Below are positions 1 to 9,471 of a stretch of DNA of 64,000 nt, one piece after another. The position numbers and the translations under genes were made by a program. The notes below the pieces were generated by a model. The model had not been told where the DNA came from. It saw only the letters and a list, made by a program, of their open reading frames with translations, and did not search any database. Source of the stretch: Cyanobacteria bacterium FACHB-DQ100 (GTDB lineage: Bacteria > Cyanobacteriota > Cyanobacteriia > Leptolyngbyales > Leptolyngbyaceae); the NCBI GenBank assembly GCA_014695195.1, contig JACJNW010000028.1:186001-250000 (forward strand). Direction: 5' to 3'. The stretch's first letter is position 1. Each line of letters starts with the position of its first letter.

Positions 1-1
1 G

Positions 2-820
2 GGAATTCAGGACTTGATTGCCGCCGTGCGAGAGGCGGATGTCCAAGTGGATGACGACGGCAACGAGAAAACCGGATCGTCGGCTCCCGCGCTGGAGTGG
101 AAATTAGAGAAGATTGAGCGATCGAGCTACTTTCATACGCTAGAGCATACGGTTAGCCCAAAGGAGCTATTTGAACCGGGACAAGTCACAGTTCTTCAAA
201 TGAACGAGATTAGCCAAGAAGAACAACAGGTCATTTGTGCAGCCGTGCTGCGGCAAGTAAATCACGCTCGAATGAGTACCGAGAAAGAGCTAATTTCACC
301 TCAAGATGAAAATTTCTTACCTTATCCCGTGTTTATCCTGATTGAAGAAGCGCATCGTTTTGCGCCTGCCCATGAACCGTCTCGCTGTAAATCAGTGCTA
401 CGAACGATTTTGAGCGAAGGGCGGAAGTTTGGGGTAGGCATGGGATTGATTACACAGCGCCCCGGAAAACTGGATGCGGATGTGCTATCCCAGTGCATGA
501 GCCAGTTTTTGATGCGAATTGTGAATCCGGTCGATCAAGAAAGCTTGAAATATGGTGTAGAAGCAGCGGGAAGAGATTTACTCAAAGAATTACCCGCCTT
601 GACCAAGGGACAGATTATTATTTCTGGAGCTTGTGTGAATACGCCTGTGTTATGTAAAGTTCGCCAGCGTTTAACCAAGCACGGCGGGGAAACCTTAGAT
701 GCTCCGGCACTTTGGCAAAAGCACTTTGAGAGCCATCGGATTCAAGAACGTCAAATCGAGCTTGCTCCCGTTGCGGTTCCGCGTCGATCGCAGACTGTTC
801 GCGGTAGAAGCATTGATTAA
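2..820 (+). CDS. HerA-like ATPase (DUF87/HerA family), C-terminal part, truncated by window edge
   Basis: The frame is open from base 2 to the TAA at 818-820 with no convincing start, so the N-terminus and Walker A lie outside the window. What remains shows the HerA/FtsK-like C-terminal core. There is a Walker B segment (VFILIEEAHRF, bases ~328-360) followed by conserved stretches EGRKFGVGMGLITQRP and FLMRIVNPVDQESL, and a KGQIIISG strand. HerA family members are hexameric DNA translocases that act with nucleases such as NurA in end resection; some serve in defence modules. No NurA partner is visible here. A TTG at base 14 could be read as a start, but coding continues upstream of it. The family is clear; the role in this organism is inferred. 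Confidence 0.85.
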   Translation, partial: GIQDLIAAVREADVQVDDDGNEKTGSSAPALEWKLEKIERSSYFHTLEHTVSPKELFEPGQVTVLQMNEISQEEQQVICAAVLRQVNHARMSTEKELISPQDENFLPYPVFILIEEAHRFAPAHEPSRCKSVLRTILSEGRKFGVGMGLITQRPGKLDADVLSQCMSQFLMRIVNPVDQESLKYGVEAAGRDLLKELPALTKGQIIISGACVNTPVLCKVRQRLTKHGGETLDAPALWQKHFESHRIQERQIELAPVAVPRRSQTVRGRSID

Positions 821-839
821 TAGCGCAGCGAGCGTGGCT

Positions 840-1679
840 CTACTTCACGTTCTTTAACGCAATCTGTTGATTCTTACGGTAGAGGTCTGCGCGATTTCGC
901 GCCACATCTGCACGCGGATGATTATCGGGCACTTGAGACATCAGCCGGGATGCTCCTCCCCACATTTCTGCGACCTGTTGCCATTGAACCGGAGTTTTTG
1001 CCTCTTTCGCGCTGTTTGCGGCTTGTTCTGCAACTCGCACCGCTGTTGCAAAGGAGTCACCATCCTGCTTCACGTTTGCAGTCCACTGGGGCGGCTTGGG
1101 TGAGACTTGCGGCTGCATCCGCGGGGTGGCAAAGAACTTACCTTGGCTCCAAGCATAAACTCCCCAACCTGTGAGCAAAATGCCTGCGCTGATCACGATA
1201 CCGCCGAAGATGCCTTTGGTGAATTGGCGTTTCTCGCGCACGGCTTGGGGTGAAAGCGTCCTTGGTAAGTCATCGCGATCGCTGAAGGCTTCTCGTAGAT
1301 CTTGCAGCATTCCCCGAATGAAATTTGGTCGCTTTAGAAGGATCTCTTGCGACCAGAGTAATTGTCCATCGGGATCGCGGTTGATTTCTTCAAACCAGAG
1401 CAGTTGCTGTTCTCGGACAATTCGGCTGTTAATGTTTACTCGTCGAATATGGCGGGGTGAAATCGATTCGAGAATTTTGCGGACGCGCTCAGTGAGCGCT
1501 GCGCGATCGAGCTGGTCGGAGGTGGCTGCCTCGCATAAAAGTTGTAGCACTCCATTGGCAAAGATAGCGCGAGTTCTCACGCCAGAGTCTGCCAATTTAT
1601 CATTCAGAATTTGAATGATCGCGGCGACGCTGCCTTGGTGGGCTTGCTTGTAGATATCATTGACCGCATTCACAATCAT
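840..1679 (-). CDS. Conserved cyanobacterial single-pass membrane protein, function unknown
   Basis: A 279-residue protein convergent with the HerA-like gene. Residues 1-150 are a soluble, charged, mostly helical domain containing the stretch RRVNINSRIVREQQLLWFEEI. One hydrophobic helix follows at about residues 155-176 (IFGGIVISAGILLTGWGVYAW), then a Pro/Gln-rich linker and a C-terminal helical domain of about 80 residues. I recognise the N-terminal domain as recurring in cyanobacterial proteins of unknown function but cannot name it. With no signal peptide, the likely topology is cytoplasmic N-domain and periplasmic C-domain; that is inference. It is a lone gene with a 148-bp spacer upstream of its neighbour. 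Confidence 0.7.
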   Translation of the reverse strand: MIVNAVNDIYKQAHQGSVAAIIQILNDKLADSGVRTRAIFANGVLQLLCEAATSDQLDRAALTERVRKILESISPRHIRRVNINSRIVREQQLLWFEEINRDPDGQLLWSQEILLKRPNFIRGMLQDLREAFSDRDDLPRTLSPQAVREKRQFTKGIFGGIVISAGILLTGWGVYAWSQGKFFATPRMQPQVSPKPPQWTANVKQDGDSFATAVRVAEQAANSAKEAKTPVQWQQVAEMWGGASRLMSQVPDNHPRADVARNRADLYRKNQQIALKNVK

Positions 1680-1827
1680 GAGATGAGTAGTTAACGAGAA
1701 ACCCTGACTTGGAATTTACTACGTTAATATATCGCTTGTTTTGCATTTCAGGGCAAGTTTAACTGTCAGAAAAGGCAGATTCCTTAGCAAAAATTTGCTT
1801 TTTTACGAGAAATTGACCTCAGAATTT

Positions 1828-2568
1828 TTAATGTAAATGCCGAGAATCATTGAATCTACGAATCTGCCACAGATCGGTATTGAAACGATTTTGATTTTGC
1901 AGTTCCCAACGCGATCGATCAACCCAGAATTCAAACAGGGCAGTATTGTGGGCGCGTAATCTCCAGGATCTATCGCTTCCGAGTAATTGAGCGATTAAAT
2001 GTTGCAAAATCCAACTGTGGCTCACAATCCAAAGTTGGTCTCCGTCGCGGTGGCGCTGCATAATTCGAGCGATAAATCGATGGGCACGATCGCGAGCATC
2101 ATGTAGGGTTTCGGCTTCGGGGATCGGAATCCAATCGGGAGAAGTTTCTAATTTTCGGCAAAGATCGGGATAGCGAGATTGCGCTTCTGCCCAGGTTAAT
2201 CCTTGAAAAATTCCGTTCTGAAATTCTTTTAATTCTTCGGCATATTCAAGCGGGATTTTTCGTGGGGTGGGTTCATCTTCAATCGGGCTTTCTAAATCGG
2301 AATCGATCAAATCGCTCACTGCAGCAGGTAGATGCGGTTCTTGAAAATAAGACAGCAGAATTTCAGTCGTTTGGGCAGCGCGTTTGAGGGGACTAGAGTA
2401 AACGTGGGAAGGTCGCCAAGACTCAGCGCGCAGGTGTTTCGCGAGTTTTTCGCACTGTTGGCGACCAAGGGGAGATAATTCGTAATCGCCGTGACCTTGC
2501 ATTCGTTTTTGGATATTGCCGATCGACTGGGCGTGACGGATAAAAAGGAGTTTGAGGACTTTAGACAT
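1828..2568 (-). CDS. Histidine phosphatase family protein (phosphoglycerate mutase-like)
   Basis: Belongs to the histidine phosphatase superfamily. The N-terminal motif LLFIRHAQSIGN carries the RH(A) catalytic histidine, and a second histidine lies near WIVSHSWILQHL. A conserved SSPLKRAAQT segment lies between them. The ATG at 2568 is chosen because it places the RHA motif about 10 residues in. The longer reading from a TTG at 2646 would overlap the divergent ndhM upstream region. The length of 246 residues is normal for the family. The substrate cannot be told from sequence: these enzymes act on phosphoglycerate, phosphosugars or phosphorylated cofactors. The gene is divergent from ndhM. Confidence 0.85.
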   Translation of the reverse strand: MSKVLKLLFIRHAQSIGNIQKRMQGHGDYELSPLGRQQCEKLAKHLRAESWRPSHVYSSPLKRAAQTTEILLSYFQEPHLPAAVSDLIDSDLESPIEDEPTPRKIPLEYAEELKEFQNGIFQGLTWAEAQSRYPDLCRKLETSPDWIPIPEAETLHDARDRAHRFIARIMQRHRDGDQLWIVSHSWILQHLIAQLLGSDRSWRLRAHNTALFEFWVDRSRWELQNQNRFNTDLWQIRRFNDSRHLH

Positions 2569-2686
2569 GAGAAAATCAATCTTAGAGATGGGAAAGGATT
2601 GATGAGTAAATTGGGCGCGATCGAGAAATTTGGCGACCGAGTACAATTACAATTTCAAAAGTAAGCTACGGAATCCAGGTCAGTTT

Positions 2687-3022
2687 ATGTTACTCAAATC
2701 TACGACTCGCCACATTCATATTTTCTCGGCAGAAGTACAAAATAATGAGTTGATCGAAAGTGATAAGGTTCTGACGCTGGATGTTGATCCAGATAATGAA
2801 TTGGTCTGGAACCAAGATGCGCTGCAAAAGGTGTATAGCAAGTTTGATGAGTTGGTTGAGTCTTACAGTGGTCAAGCACTGACAGACTACAACCTGCGAC
2901 GAATCGGGTCGGATTTGGAGCATTTGGTGCGAGCGCTGCTTCAGAAGGGTGAGATTTCTTACAACCTAGAGAGTCGGGTTTTGAACTATAGTATGGGATT
3001 GCCGCAGGTGAAACCGGAGTAG
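2687..3022 (+). CDS. ndhM: NAD(P)H-quinone oxidoreductase subunit M
   Basis: NdhM is an oxygenic-phototroph-specific peripheral subunit of the NDH-1 complex, which drives cyclic electron flow and respiration at the thylakoid membrane. The protein starts MLLKSTTRHIHIF and contains LTLDVDPDNELVWN, KFDELVESYSG, LTDYNLRRIGSDLEH and LLQKGEISYNLESRVLNYSMG, all characteristic of the family. The ATG at 2687 is chosen over the upstream reading at 2630 because it matches the known N-terminus, and a weak purine-rich stretch (CCAGG) lies at about 2676. Length is 111 residues, normal for cyanobacterial NdhM. Confidence 0.96.
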   Translation: MLLKSTTRHIHIFSAEVQNNELIESDKVLTLDVDPDNELVWNQDALQKVYSKFDELVESYSGQALTDYNLRRIGSDLEHLVRALLQKGEISYNLESRVLNYSMGLPQVKPE

Positions 3023-3070
3023 AGCGATCGAGCTTGCGCGGAAAGTTTCGCTTCGTTTCAGTAGGTTGCA

Positions 3071-3105
3071 GCTCCCTAAATCCCCCATGAATGGGGGATT
3101 TTGAG
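3071..3105. repeat. Family A repeat core (degenerate copy)
   Basis: An inverted repeat made of CTCCCTAAATCCCCCAT, a short loop and ATGGGGGATTTTGAG. It matches the core of the MITE-like elements at 9472-9630, 10222-10323 and 31794-31950, but the flanking terminal inverted repeats are not recognisable here. It lies 49 bp after ndhM and could also act as an RNA hairpin in the ndhM 3' region. Confidence 0.75.
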
Positions 3106-3179
3106 TGTATGGGGGCTGACTTAAGCGAGTGTAGACCGTTTGAAGAATTTGAAACTTCTCACATAGAGCTGATCTAAAT

Positions 3180-3194
3180 TCTCTAAACTAGAGA
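3180..3194. promoter_or_regulatory. Small palindrome upstream of P450
   Basis: TCTCTA-AAC-TAGAGA, a 6-bp dyad 23 bp before the P450 start codon. The position suits an operator, but no regulator can be named. Confidence 0.3.
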
Positions 3195-3217
3195 CAGCGT
3201 GTATTACCAGTAATCTG

Positions 3218-4594
3218 ATGACGTTGCCGCCCGGATTGCGTTCTCCTGCTCTTGTTCAAACTCTATCGCTTGTCGCTGATCCGATCGCGTTTTTCGATCG
3301 TGCGTCAGCCCGATATGGGGATACCTTTACCACGCGAGTTTTGGGTCTGAATTCCCCGCCTGTGGTCTTTCTCAGCAATCCTGATGCGATTCAAGCAGTA
3401 TTTACGACACTGGCAGATGCGTTTGAGTTTGGTAAGGTCACGCACGTTTTTCGACCGTTGGTGGGCAATGAGTCGCTGATTATGCAGGAAGGTGCGCGGC
3501 ATCAGCGACAGAGACAGTTATTGATGCCTGCATTGCATCGGGAGCAACTGCACAGTCAGGGACACTTGATTTGTCAGTTGACGCAGAAACGCATGATCGA
3601 GTGGAGCGTGGGAGAGACGATCGCCATTCGCTCTGAAATGTCGGAAATCTCGCTGCAAGTGATTCTTCAAGTTGTGTTTGGTTTAGTGCCCGGAGTGCGC
3701 TACGAGCGTTTGAAGCAGCTCCTCGCGCAATTGTTAGAAGCCATCACATCGCCGCTCTATTCAACGCAATTCTTTTTCCCGATGCTTCAGCAAAATTTGG
3801 GGCGCTGGAGTCCTTGGGGACAGTTTTTAGAGCAAATGGCGCAGATTGATGAGTTGATCTATGCGGAGATTGTCGATCGACGGTCGCAATCGCTGCAAAA
3901 TCGTACCGATATTCTCTCGGTGCTGATGATGGCGCGAGATGAACAGGGCGAATCGATGAGCGATCAGGAATTGCGCGATCAGTTGATGACTCTGTTGCTC
4001 TTGGGACATGAAACCACGGCATCGGGTTTAACGTGGGCGTTTTATTGGTTGCATCGGAATCAAGAATCGCTCGATCGCTTGCGTCAAGAATTAGAAAGCT
4101 TGGGCGAAAATCCTGATCCGGTCGCACTTTCACAAGCGCCTTATCTCACCGCAGTTTGTAAGGAAGCGCTGCGGGTTTATCCGATCGCGCTGATCTCACA
4201 GCCGCGTAAGGTGAAACGAACGATCGAGATTGAAGGTTATACCTACGAGCCGGGAACGATTCTGATTCCGTGTATTTATCTGGCGCATCGGCGCGAGAAA
4301 ACCTACGAACACGCGGATCAATTTAATCCCGATCGCTTCATCAATCAGAAGTTCTCGGCGTATGAATATTTGCCGTTTGGGGGTGGGAGTCGCAGTTGTG
4401 TGGGAATGGCGCTGTCGATGTTTGAGATGAAGCTGGTGCTGGCAACGGTGCTCTCTTGGTACGACTTTGAAACGACGCTCGCTCGCTCAGTTCATCCAGC
4501 GCGGCGAGGAATTACTTTCGTGCCACCCGATACGTTTCGGCTGAAAGTGGTGCGCGATCGGGCAATAATCCCCGAATTGCTTCACAATCCGTAA
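3218..4594 (+). CDS. Cytochrome P450, CYP110-like
   Basis: A haem-thiolate monooxygenase of 458 residues. The I-helix oxygen-binding motif is at residues 262-268 (LGHETTA), the K-helix ExxR at E316-R319, and the haem loop FGGGSRSCVGMAL has its cysteine ligand at residue 394. The N-terminus (MTLPPGLRSPALVQTL, then DPIAFFDRASARYGDTF) is the type seen in the cyanobacterial CYP110 family, which oxidises fatty acids, alkanes or terpenes. It has no membrane anchor, so a soluble enzyme is likely. No obvious redox partner or terpene cyclase is adjacent, so the substrate is unknown. The P450 assignment is certain; CYP110 is from motif memory. Confidence 0.93.
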   Translation: MTLPPGLRSPALVQTLSLVADPIAFFDRASARYGDTFTTRVLGLNSPPVVFLSNPDAIQAVFTTLADAFEFGKVTHVFRPLVGNESLIMQEGARHQRQRQLLMPALHREQLHSQGHLICQLTQKRMIEWSVGETIAIRSEMSEISLQVILQVVFGLVPGVRYERLKQLLAQLLEAITSPLYSTQFFFPMLQQNLGRWSPWGQFLEQMAQIDELIYAEIVDRRSQSLQNRTDILSVLMMARDEQGESMSDQELRDQLMTLLLLGHETTASGLTWAFYWLHRNQESLDRLRQELESLGENPDPVALSQAPYLTAVCKEALRVYPIALISQPRKVKRTIEIEGYTYEPGTILIPCIYLAHRREKTYEHADQFNPDRFINQKFSAYEYLPFGGGSRSCVGMALSMFEMKLVLATVLSWYDFETTLARSVHPARRGITFVPPDTFRLKVVRDRAIIPELLHNP

Positions 4595-4696
4595 TAAACA
4601 CGACAGAAATGCTTCACTTCATTACAAATTACAAAGGATGAATCCCTAAGTGCTTTAAGATCGGCTTAATGGTTGCCGACGTTTAGGACAATTGTT

Positions 4697-6103
4697 ATGC
4701 CTGCGATCCAGTATCAGCTTCAGTCACAGCTTGATCCTCAAGGTCTCTATCAGTTTCTTCTCAGGTGTAAACAATCTATCTCTCGAACGGTTAATTCTTG
4801 CATTGCCAGCATTTCTTTGAGTGTTGAAGAGATTGATCTGCTTGCGGTTCTAGAAGCATTGGTCAAGCCGGATCAAAAGCATTTTTATCTTGAGAACACA
4901 CAAGCAGTTTTAGCATTTGATCCGGTTTTAGAATTTCAGGCTGAAGGAGGAGATCGATTCACCCAAGTTAAAAGATTCATCCAAGCGACGTTAGATCAAA
5001 CTCATCAAATTGGAGCGCTCGATACCGAATTTGCTGGAGCGCATTTTTTTTGTAACTTCTCTTTTTTCGAGCAAACAGCCGATCCATTATTTCCAGCAGC
5101 GAATGTCTTTCTTCCTAGATGGCAAATTTCGCGCGCTCAGGATCGATCGACGATCACAGCAAATCTAAAAATTTCAGAGACTTCCGACTTAGAAACAACC
5201 GTAGAGCAAACGTTTCAAACCATTCAGAGAATTCGATCGATTAAACATAATGTGATTCGCTTGGCGATTGATACACCGAAACCTTTTTTCAAACGGCAAT
5301 CCGTTTCGCATCCTGGGCACTATCAAAAATCTGTTGCCGCAGCGTTAAAACTGATTCAGCAAGAGCGATTTAACAAAATTGTTTTAGCTGATGCTTTGGA
5401 TGTCATCTCGCCATTACCGTTTAATTTAGTTGGATCGCTGAGTAACTTACGATCGCGCTATCCCAACTGCTATATTTTCTCGGCAAGTAACGGAAAAAAT
5501 GCAGCCTTTATCGGTGCAAGTCCAGAGCGGTTAGTTAAGATTCAGCACGATCGTTTACTCACTGAAGCTTTGGCGGGTTCCGCTCCACGGGGTAAAACTC
5601 GCGCTGAAGATGCTCGACTGGCAGCAGCATTACTCAACAGTCAGAAGGAAAAGCGTGAACATCAGGTTGTGATTGATTCGATCGCTCAACACCTTAGAAA
5701 TTTGAATCTCACACCGCAATTTTCGCCGCCGCGATTGCTGCAACTCCCCAACATTCAGCATTTACAAACCCCAATTCGGGCTGTGATTAAATCTGATGTG
5801 CATCTGCTTGATGCAGTCGCAGAACTTCATCCGACACCTGCCGTTGCAGGCGCACCGAAATTGATTGCCTGTGAACATCTACGATCGTTTGAGGCATTCG
5901 AGCGATCGTGGTACGCGGCTCCGATCGGTTGGATCGATGCTCAAGGGAACGGTGAATTTGCAGTCGGAATTCGCTCTTGTATCTTGCAGGGGAATCGGGC
6001 GCGATTGTTCGCAGGCGCGGGAATTGTGTCAGGATCAGATCCAGAGAAGGAATTCGCTGAAGTTCAACTCAAACTCAAAGCTCTGTTGAATGCCCTTGTA
6101 TGA
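4697..6103 (+). CDS. menF: Isochorismate synthase (chorismate-binding enzyme)
   Basis: Converts chorismate to isochorismate, the first step of phylloquinone/menaquinone synthesis. The 468-residue protein has the chorismate-binding C-terminal domain: KIVLADALDV, FIGASPERLVKI, ALAGSAPRGKTR, LHPTPAVAGAP, and the C-terminal IGWIDAQGNGEFAVGIRSC and ARLFAGAGIVSGSDPEKE. The ATG at 4697 is preferred because an AGGA ribosome site lies at 4685-4688. An upstream TTG at 4673 is the alternative. Its stop overlaps the next start (ATGA), and it leads the cluster that contains menD and menB, which supports a phylloquinone role over salicylate or siderophore synthesis. Confidence 0.93.
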   Translation: MPAIQYQLQSQLDPQGLYQFLLRCKQSISRTVNSCIASISLSVEEIDLLAVLEALVKPDQKHFYLENTQAVLAFDPVLEFQAEGGDRFTQVKRFIQATLDQTHQIGALDTEFAGAHFFCNFSFFEQTADPLFPAANVFLPRWQISRAQDRSTITANLKISETSDLETTVEQTFQTIQRIRSIKHNVIRLAIDTPKPFFKRQSVSHPGHYQKSVAAALKLIQQERFNKIVLADALDVISPLPFNLVGSLSNLRSRYPNCYIFSASNGKNAAFIGASPERLVKIQHDRLLTEALAGSAPRGKTRAEDARLAAALLNSQKEKREHQVVIDSIAQHLRNLNLTPQFSPPRLLQLPNIQHLQTPIRAVIKSDVHLLDAVAELHPTPAVAGAPKLIACEHLRSFEAFERSWYAAPIGWIDAQGNGEFAVGIRSCILQGNRARLFAGAGIVSGSDPEKEFAEVQLKLKALLNALV

Positions 6104-6768
6104 ACACTCCTGTAAGTCAAATTCCGCCGCTTGAGAATGGCGATCACTTAACTCGCGCAGAGTTCGAGCGCCGCTATGCTGCCTCTCCACACATCAGAAA
6201 AGCTGAATTAATCGAAGGAGTCGTGTACGTGGCATCAGCGTTACGCTTTCAGTCCCATGCAGAACCTCATAGCAATTTGAATGGTTGGCTGACGATCTAT
6301 AAGGCATTTACTCCTGGCGTTCGACTTGGAGATAATCCAACTGTTCGACTGGATCTCGATAACGAGCCTCAACCCGATCTAGTTCTGTTTCTTGACCAGA
6401 GTCGAGGTGGACGAGTCGTTATTGATAGTGACGATTATCTGGCTGGCACACCTGAATTAGTGATTGAAGTTGCCGCGAGTAGTGCCGCGATCGATAGTGG
6501 AAGCAAAAAACGGGTTTATCGCCGGAATGGAGTCCAGGAATATATCATCTGGCAATCCTACGAGAAGCGTGTGGACTGGTTTCAATTGGTTGAAGGTGAA
6601 TATCGATTGATGCTGCCAGATGAAACAGGGATTATTCGATCAAGCATTTTTCCCGGTTTGTGGCTCAGCGTCGAGGCTTTATTAGGCGGAGATATGATCA
6701 CCGTATTGGAAACCGTTCAGGCAGGAGTGAGATCGCCAGAACATCAAGCTTTTATTAATCGGCAATGA
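6100..6768 (+). CDS. Uma2-family (DUF820) restriction-endonuclease-fold protein inside the men cluster
   Basis: A 222-residue PD-(D/E)XK-fold protein of the Uma2/DUF820 family, abundant in cyanobacteria. Visible motifs are the N-terminal AELIEGVVYV, EPQPDLVLFL (the PD element), TPELVIEVAASSAA (the ExV element), KKRVYRRNGVQEYIIW and the C-terminal SSIFPGLWLSVEAL. It overlaps menF upstream and menD downstream by 4 bp each (ATGA junctions), so it should be translationally coupled to both. Nothing known links Uma2 proteins to quinone synthesis, and the biological role of the family is unclear. The tight overlaps suggest an old or precise insertion. Confidence 0.88.
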   Translation: MNTPVSQIPPLENGDHLTRAEFERRYAASPHIRKAELIEGVVYVASALRFQSHAEPHSNLNGWLTIYKAFTPGVRLGDNPTVRLDLDNEPQPDLVLFLDQSRGGRVVIDSDDYLAGTPELVIEVAASSAAIDSGSKKRVYRRNGVQEYIIWQSYEKRVDWFQLVEGEYRLMLPDETGIIRSSIFPGLWLSVEALLGGDMITVLETVQAGVRSPEHQAFINRQ

Positions 6769-8492
6769 ATTTAGATTTTCGGAATGTGAATACGCTTTGG
6801 GCTTCGGTTTTAGTCGAAACTTTAGCCCGATCAGGCTTAAAAACTGCAATTATTTGTCCAGGATCGCGATCGACTCTCCTAACGGTTGCATTGGCCCGTC
6901 ATCCTCAAATCGAAGCGATTCCAATCTTAGATGAGCGATCGGCTTCTTTTTTCGCACTTGGAATTGCTCGAAGAACTCATAATCCTGTGGTTTTAGTCTG
7001 CACCTCCGGATCAGCAGGCGCGAATTTTTATCCCGCAGTGGTTGAAGCGCGAGAAAGTCGAGTGCCATTGTTAATTCTGACCGCAGACCGCCCGCCGGAA
7101 TTGAGAAATTGCAACGCAGGACAAGCGATCGATCAGCAAAAACTATTCGGTTCCTATGTCAATTTCTACACAGAGATTGCAATTCCTTCAACAGAATCAT
7201 CAATGCTGCGATATTTGCGTCAAACAATGCTCAATGCAATGCAGCAAACTCAATATCCGATCTCCGGAGTTGTTCATCTCAATTTGCCGTTTCGCGAACC
7301 CTTAGCCCCGATCGAACAACCGGGAATGTCGATCAATATTCCCAATGATTTCTTCGATCACATTCACCCTAAAGTTTCAGCACAATCAAAGTCTCCCATG
7401 AACGGGGGATTTAGGGGGCAAATCAACCTTGCCGGCCAACGCGGAATTATCATTGCTGGAGTCGCTCAACCAGAGTCACCCAACCAATATTGTGAAGCGA
7501 TCGCTCATCTTGCCAAATCGCTCTCGATGCCTGTTCTGGCTGAAGCGCTTTCACCTGTACGGAACTATGCCAGCCTCAATCCGTATCTAATTTCAACTTA
7601 CGACACGATTCTCAGAAACAAAACTCTTGCTAAAAGCCTTGCACCTGAAGTTGTGATCCGAATCGGAGAAATGCCAACGAGCAAAGAATTACGGCTCTGG
7701 CTGAATGCGATTCAACCGACGCAAATTGTGATTGATCCGAGCGATCGTAGCCTCGATCCTCTTCACGGCAAAACCATTCATTTGCAATGTTCGATCGAAT
7801 CCCTCGAATCACTTCCAAGCGTTGAGCCATCTGATTTTCTGCATGACTGGCTTAGTGCAGAATCGAAAATGCGGAGAACGATCGATCAGTTCCTGGCAAA
7901 AGAAACCGCTTTATTTGAGGGCAAAGCGGCTTGGATATTGTCACAATCTCTTCCGGCTGAAACGCCGCTATTCATTGCAAGCAGTATGCCTGTGCGCGAT
8001 GTGGAGTTCTTCTGGAAACCTGGAAACTCGCAGACTCAGCCGTTCTTCAATCGAGGTGCGAATGGCATTGATGGAACCCTTTCAACCGCTTTAGGAATCG
8101 CGCATCATCAGCAAGCAGTCATGCTTACAGGAGATTTAGCGCTATTGCATGACACCAATGGATTTTTAATCCGATCGCACTTCAAAGGACATCTAACTAT
8201 TGTTTTGATCAACAACAATGGTGGCGGCATTTTTGGAATGTTACCGATCGCGCCCTTCGATCCCCCGTTTGAAGAATTCTTTGCCACCCCACAGAACATT
8301 GATTTCTCCAAACTTTGTCAAACATACGGCATAAAACATGAAATCATCGAACATTGGGAGCAATTGCGCGATCGCATTCAATCGCTTCCCAAGAGCGGCA
8401 TTCGGGTACTTGAACTAAGAACCGATCGCCATGACGATGCCAACTGGCGCAAAACCAACTTAAGAACATTCGCGGACTCAATAGAACTATGA
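6765..8492 (+). CDS. menD: 2-succinyl-5-enolpyruvyl-6-hydroxy-3-cyclohexene-1-carboxylate synthase
   Basis: A thiamine-diphosphate enzyme that condenses isochorismate with 2-oxoglutarate. The 575-residue protein shows the N-terminal Pyr domain ([56 protein letters not shown]) and the C-terminal PP domain with the ThDP/Mg segment [11 protein letters not shown] and [13 protein letters not shown]. Residues ~205-221 ([17 protein letters not shown]) are encoded by a copy of the family A repeat core at 7388-7420, placed in the linker after the Pyr domain and in frame. It overlaps its neighbours by 4 bp at both ends. Confidence 0.96.
   Translation: MNLDFRNVNTLWASVLVETLARSGLKTAIICPGSRSTLLTVALARHPQIEAIPILDERSASFFALGIARRTHNPVVLVCTSGSAGANFYPAVVEARESRVPLLILTADRPPELRNCNAGQAIDQQKLFGSYVNFYTEIAIPSTESSMLRYLRQTMLNAMQQTQYPISGVVHLNLPFREPLAPIEQPGMSINIPNDFFDHIHPKVSAQSKSPMNGGFRGQINLAGQRGIIIAGVAQPESPNQYCEAIAHLAKSLSMPVLAEALSPVRNYASLNPYLISTYDTILRNKTLAKSLAPEVVIRIGEMPTSKELRLWLNAIQPTQIVIDPSDRSLDPLHGKTIHLQCSIESLESLPSVEPSDFLHDWLSAESKMRRTIDQFLAKETALFEGKAAWILSQSLPAETPLFIASSMPVRDVEFFWKPGNSQTQPFFNRGANGIDGTLSTALGIAHHQQAVMLTGDLALLHDTNGFLIRSHFKGHLTIVLINNNGGGIFGMLPIAPFDPPFEEFFATPQNIDFSKLCQTYGIKHEIIEHWEQLRDRIQSLPKSGIRVLELRTDRHDDANWRKTNLRTFADSIEL
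7388..7420. repeat. Family A repeat core inside menD
   Basis: AAAGTCTCCCAT, then a loop, then GGGGGATTTAGGGGGCA. This matches the right half of the MITE-like family A cores elsewhere (AAAGTCCCCCA...TGGGGGATTTAGGGGGC). It is read in frame as [11 protein letters not shown] within menD without disrupting the ORF. Confidence 0.8.
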
Positions 8493-9322
8493 CGATTGAA
8501 TGGCATAGCGTAAAAACCTACGAAGACATCCTTTATCACAAAGCCGACGGCATCGCCAAAATAACCATCAACCGTCCCCACAAGCGAAATGCCTTTCGCC
8601 CAAAAACCATTGTTGAACTGTATGATGCTTTCGCCAACGCCCGCGAAGATAGCCGCATCGGAGTCATTCTCTTGACAGGTGCAGGACCTCACACCGATGG
8701 GAAATACGCCTTCTGCTCCGGCGGGGATCAAAGTGTTCGGGGTCATGCAGGCTATGTTGATGAAGCGGGTATCCCACGATTAAACGTACTGGATTTACAG
8801 CGATTGATTCGATCGATGCCCAAAGCGATCATTGCTTTAGTGGCAGGCTATGCGATCGGGGGCGGTCATGTCTTGCATTTATTGTGCGATTTAACGATCG
8901 CGGCTGATAACGCCATCTTTGGACAAACAGGTCCAAAAGTGGGTAGCTTTGATGGTGGCTTTGGGGCAAGCTACATGGCGCGGATTGTCGGACAAAAAAA
9001 GGCGCGAGAGATTTGGTATCTTTGTCGCCAGTACAACGCTCAGGAAGCCTTAGAGATGGGATTGGTAAACACAGTCGTTCCAGTGGATCAACTCGAAGCA
9101 GAAGGTATTCAGTGGGCACAAGAAATTCTAGAAAAAAGCCCGATCGCAATCCGTTGTCTCAAAGCTGCGCTGAATGCAGACTGCGATGGACAAGCCGGAC
9201 TTCAGGAACTCGCAGGAAACGCCACCATGCTTTACTACATGACCGAAGAAGGCTCAGAAGGCAAACAAGCCTTTCTCGAAAAGCGCAAACCCGACTTTCG
9301 CAAATATCCTTGGTTGCCTTAA
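8489..9322 (+). CDS. menB: 1,4-dihydroxy-2-naphthoyl-CoA synthase
   Basis: A crotonase-fold enzyme that cyclises o-succinylbenzoyl-CoA. The 277-residue protein contains the family-specific blocks [71 protein letters not shown] and [19 protein letters not shown]. The length is normal. ATG at 8489 overlaps the menD stop (ATGA), so it ends the cluster. menC, menE and menA are not in this window. MenB of cyanobacteria is thought to use bicarbonate in place of a missing active-site acid; that is family knowledge and was not tested here. Confidence 0.97.
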   Translation: MTIEWHSVKTYEDILYHKADGIAKITINRPHKRNAFRPKTIVELYDAFANAREDSRIGVILLTGAGPHTDGKYAFCSGGDQSVRGHAGYVDEAGIPRLNVLDLQRLIRSMPKAIIALVAGYAIGGGHVLHLLCDLTIAADNAIFGQTGPKVGSFDGGFGASYMARIVGQKKAREIWYLCRQYNAQEALEMGLVNTVVPVDQLEAEGIQWAQEILEKSPIAIRCLKAALNADCDGQAGLQELAGNATMLYYMTEEGSEGKQAFLEKRKPDFRKYPWLP

Positions 9323-9471
9323 CTTTTCTCTGAGCTACCACAATTTAGAGTTTTAACGATTTTGAACATTTAAGGGTTTCTTCACAGTCTTCCATAGCTC
9401 TGATTGCTCCCTAATCTTTTACTTCAGGTAACTATACGGTGGTAAAAGTAATCAACTTGTAGCGAGATGTG

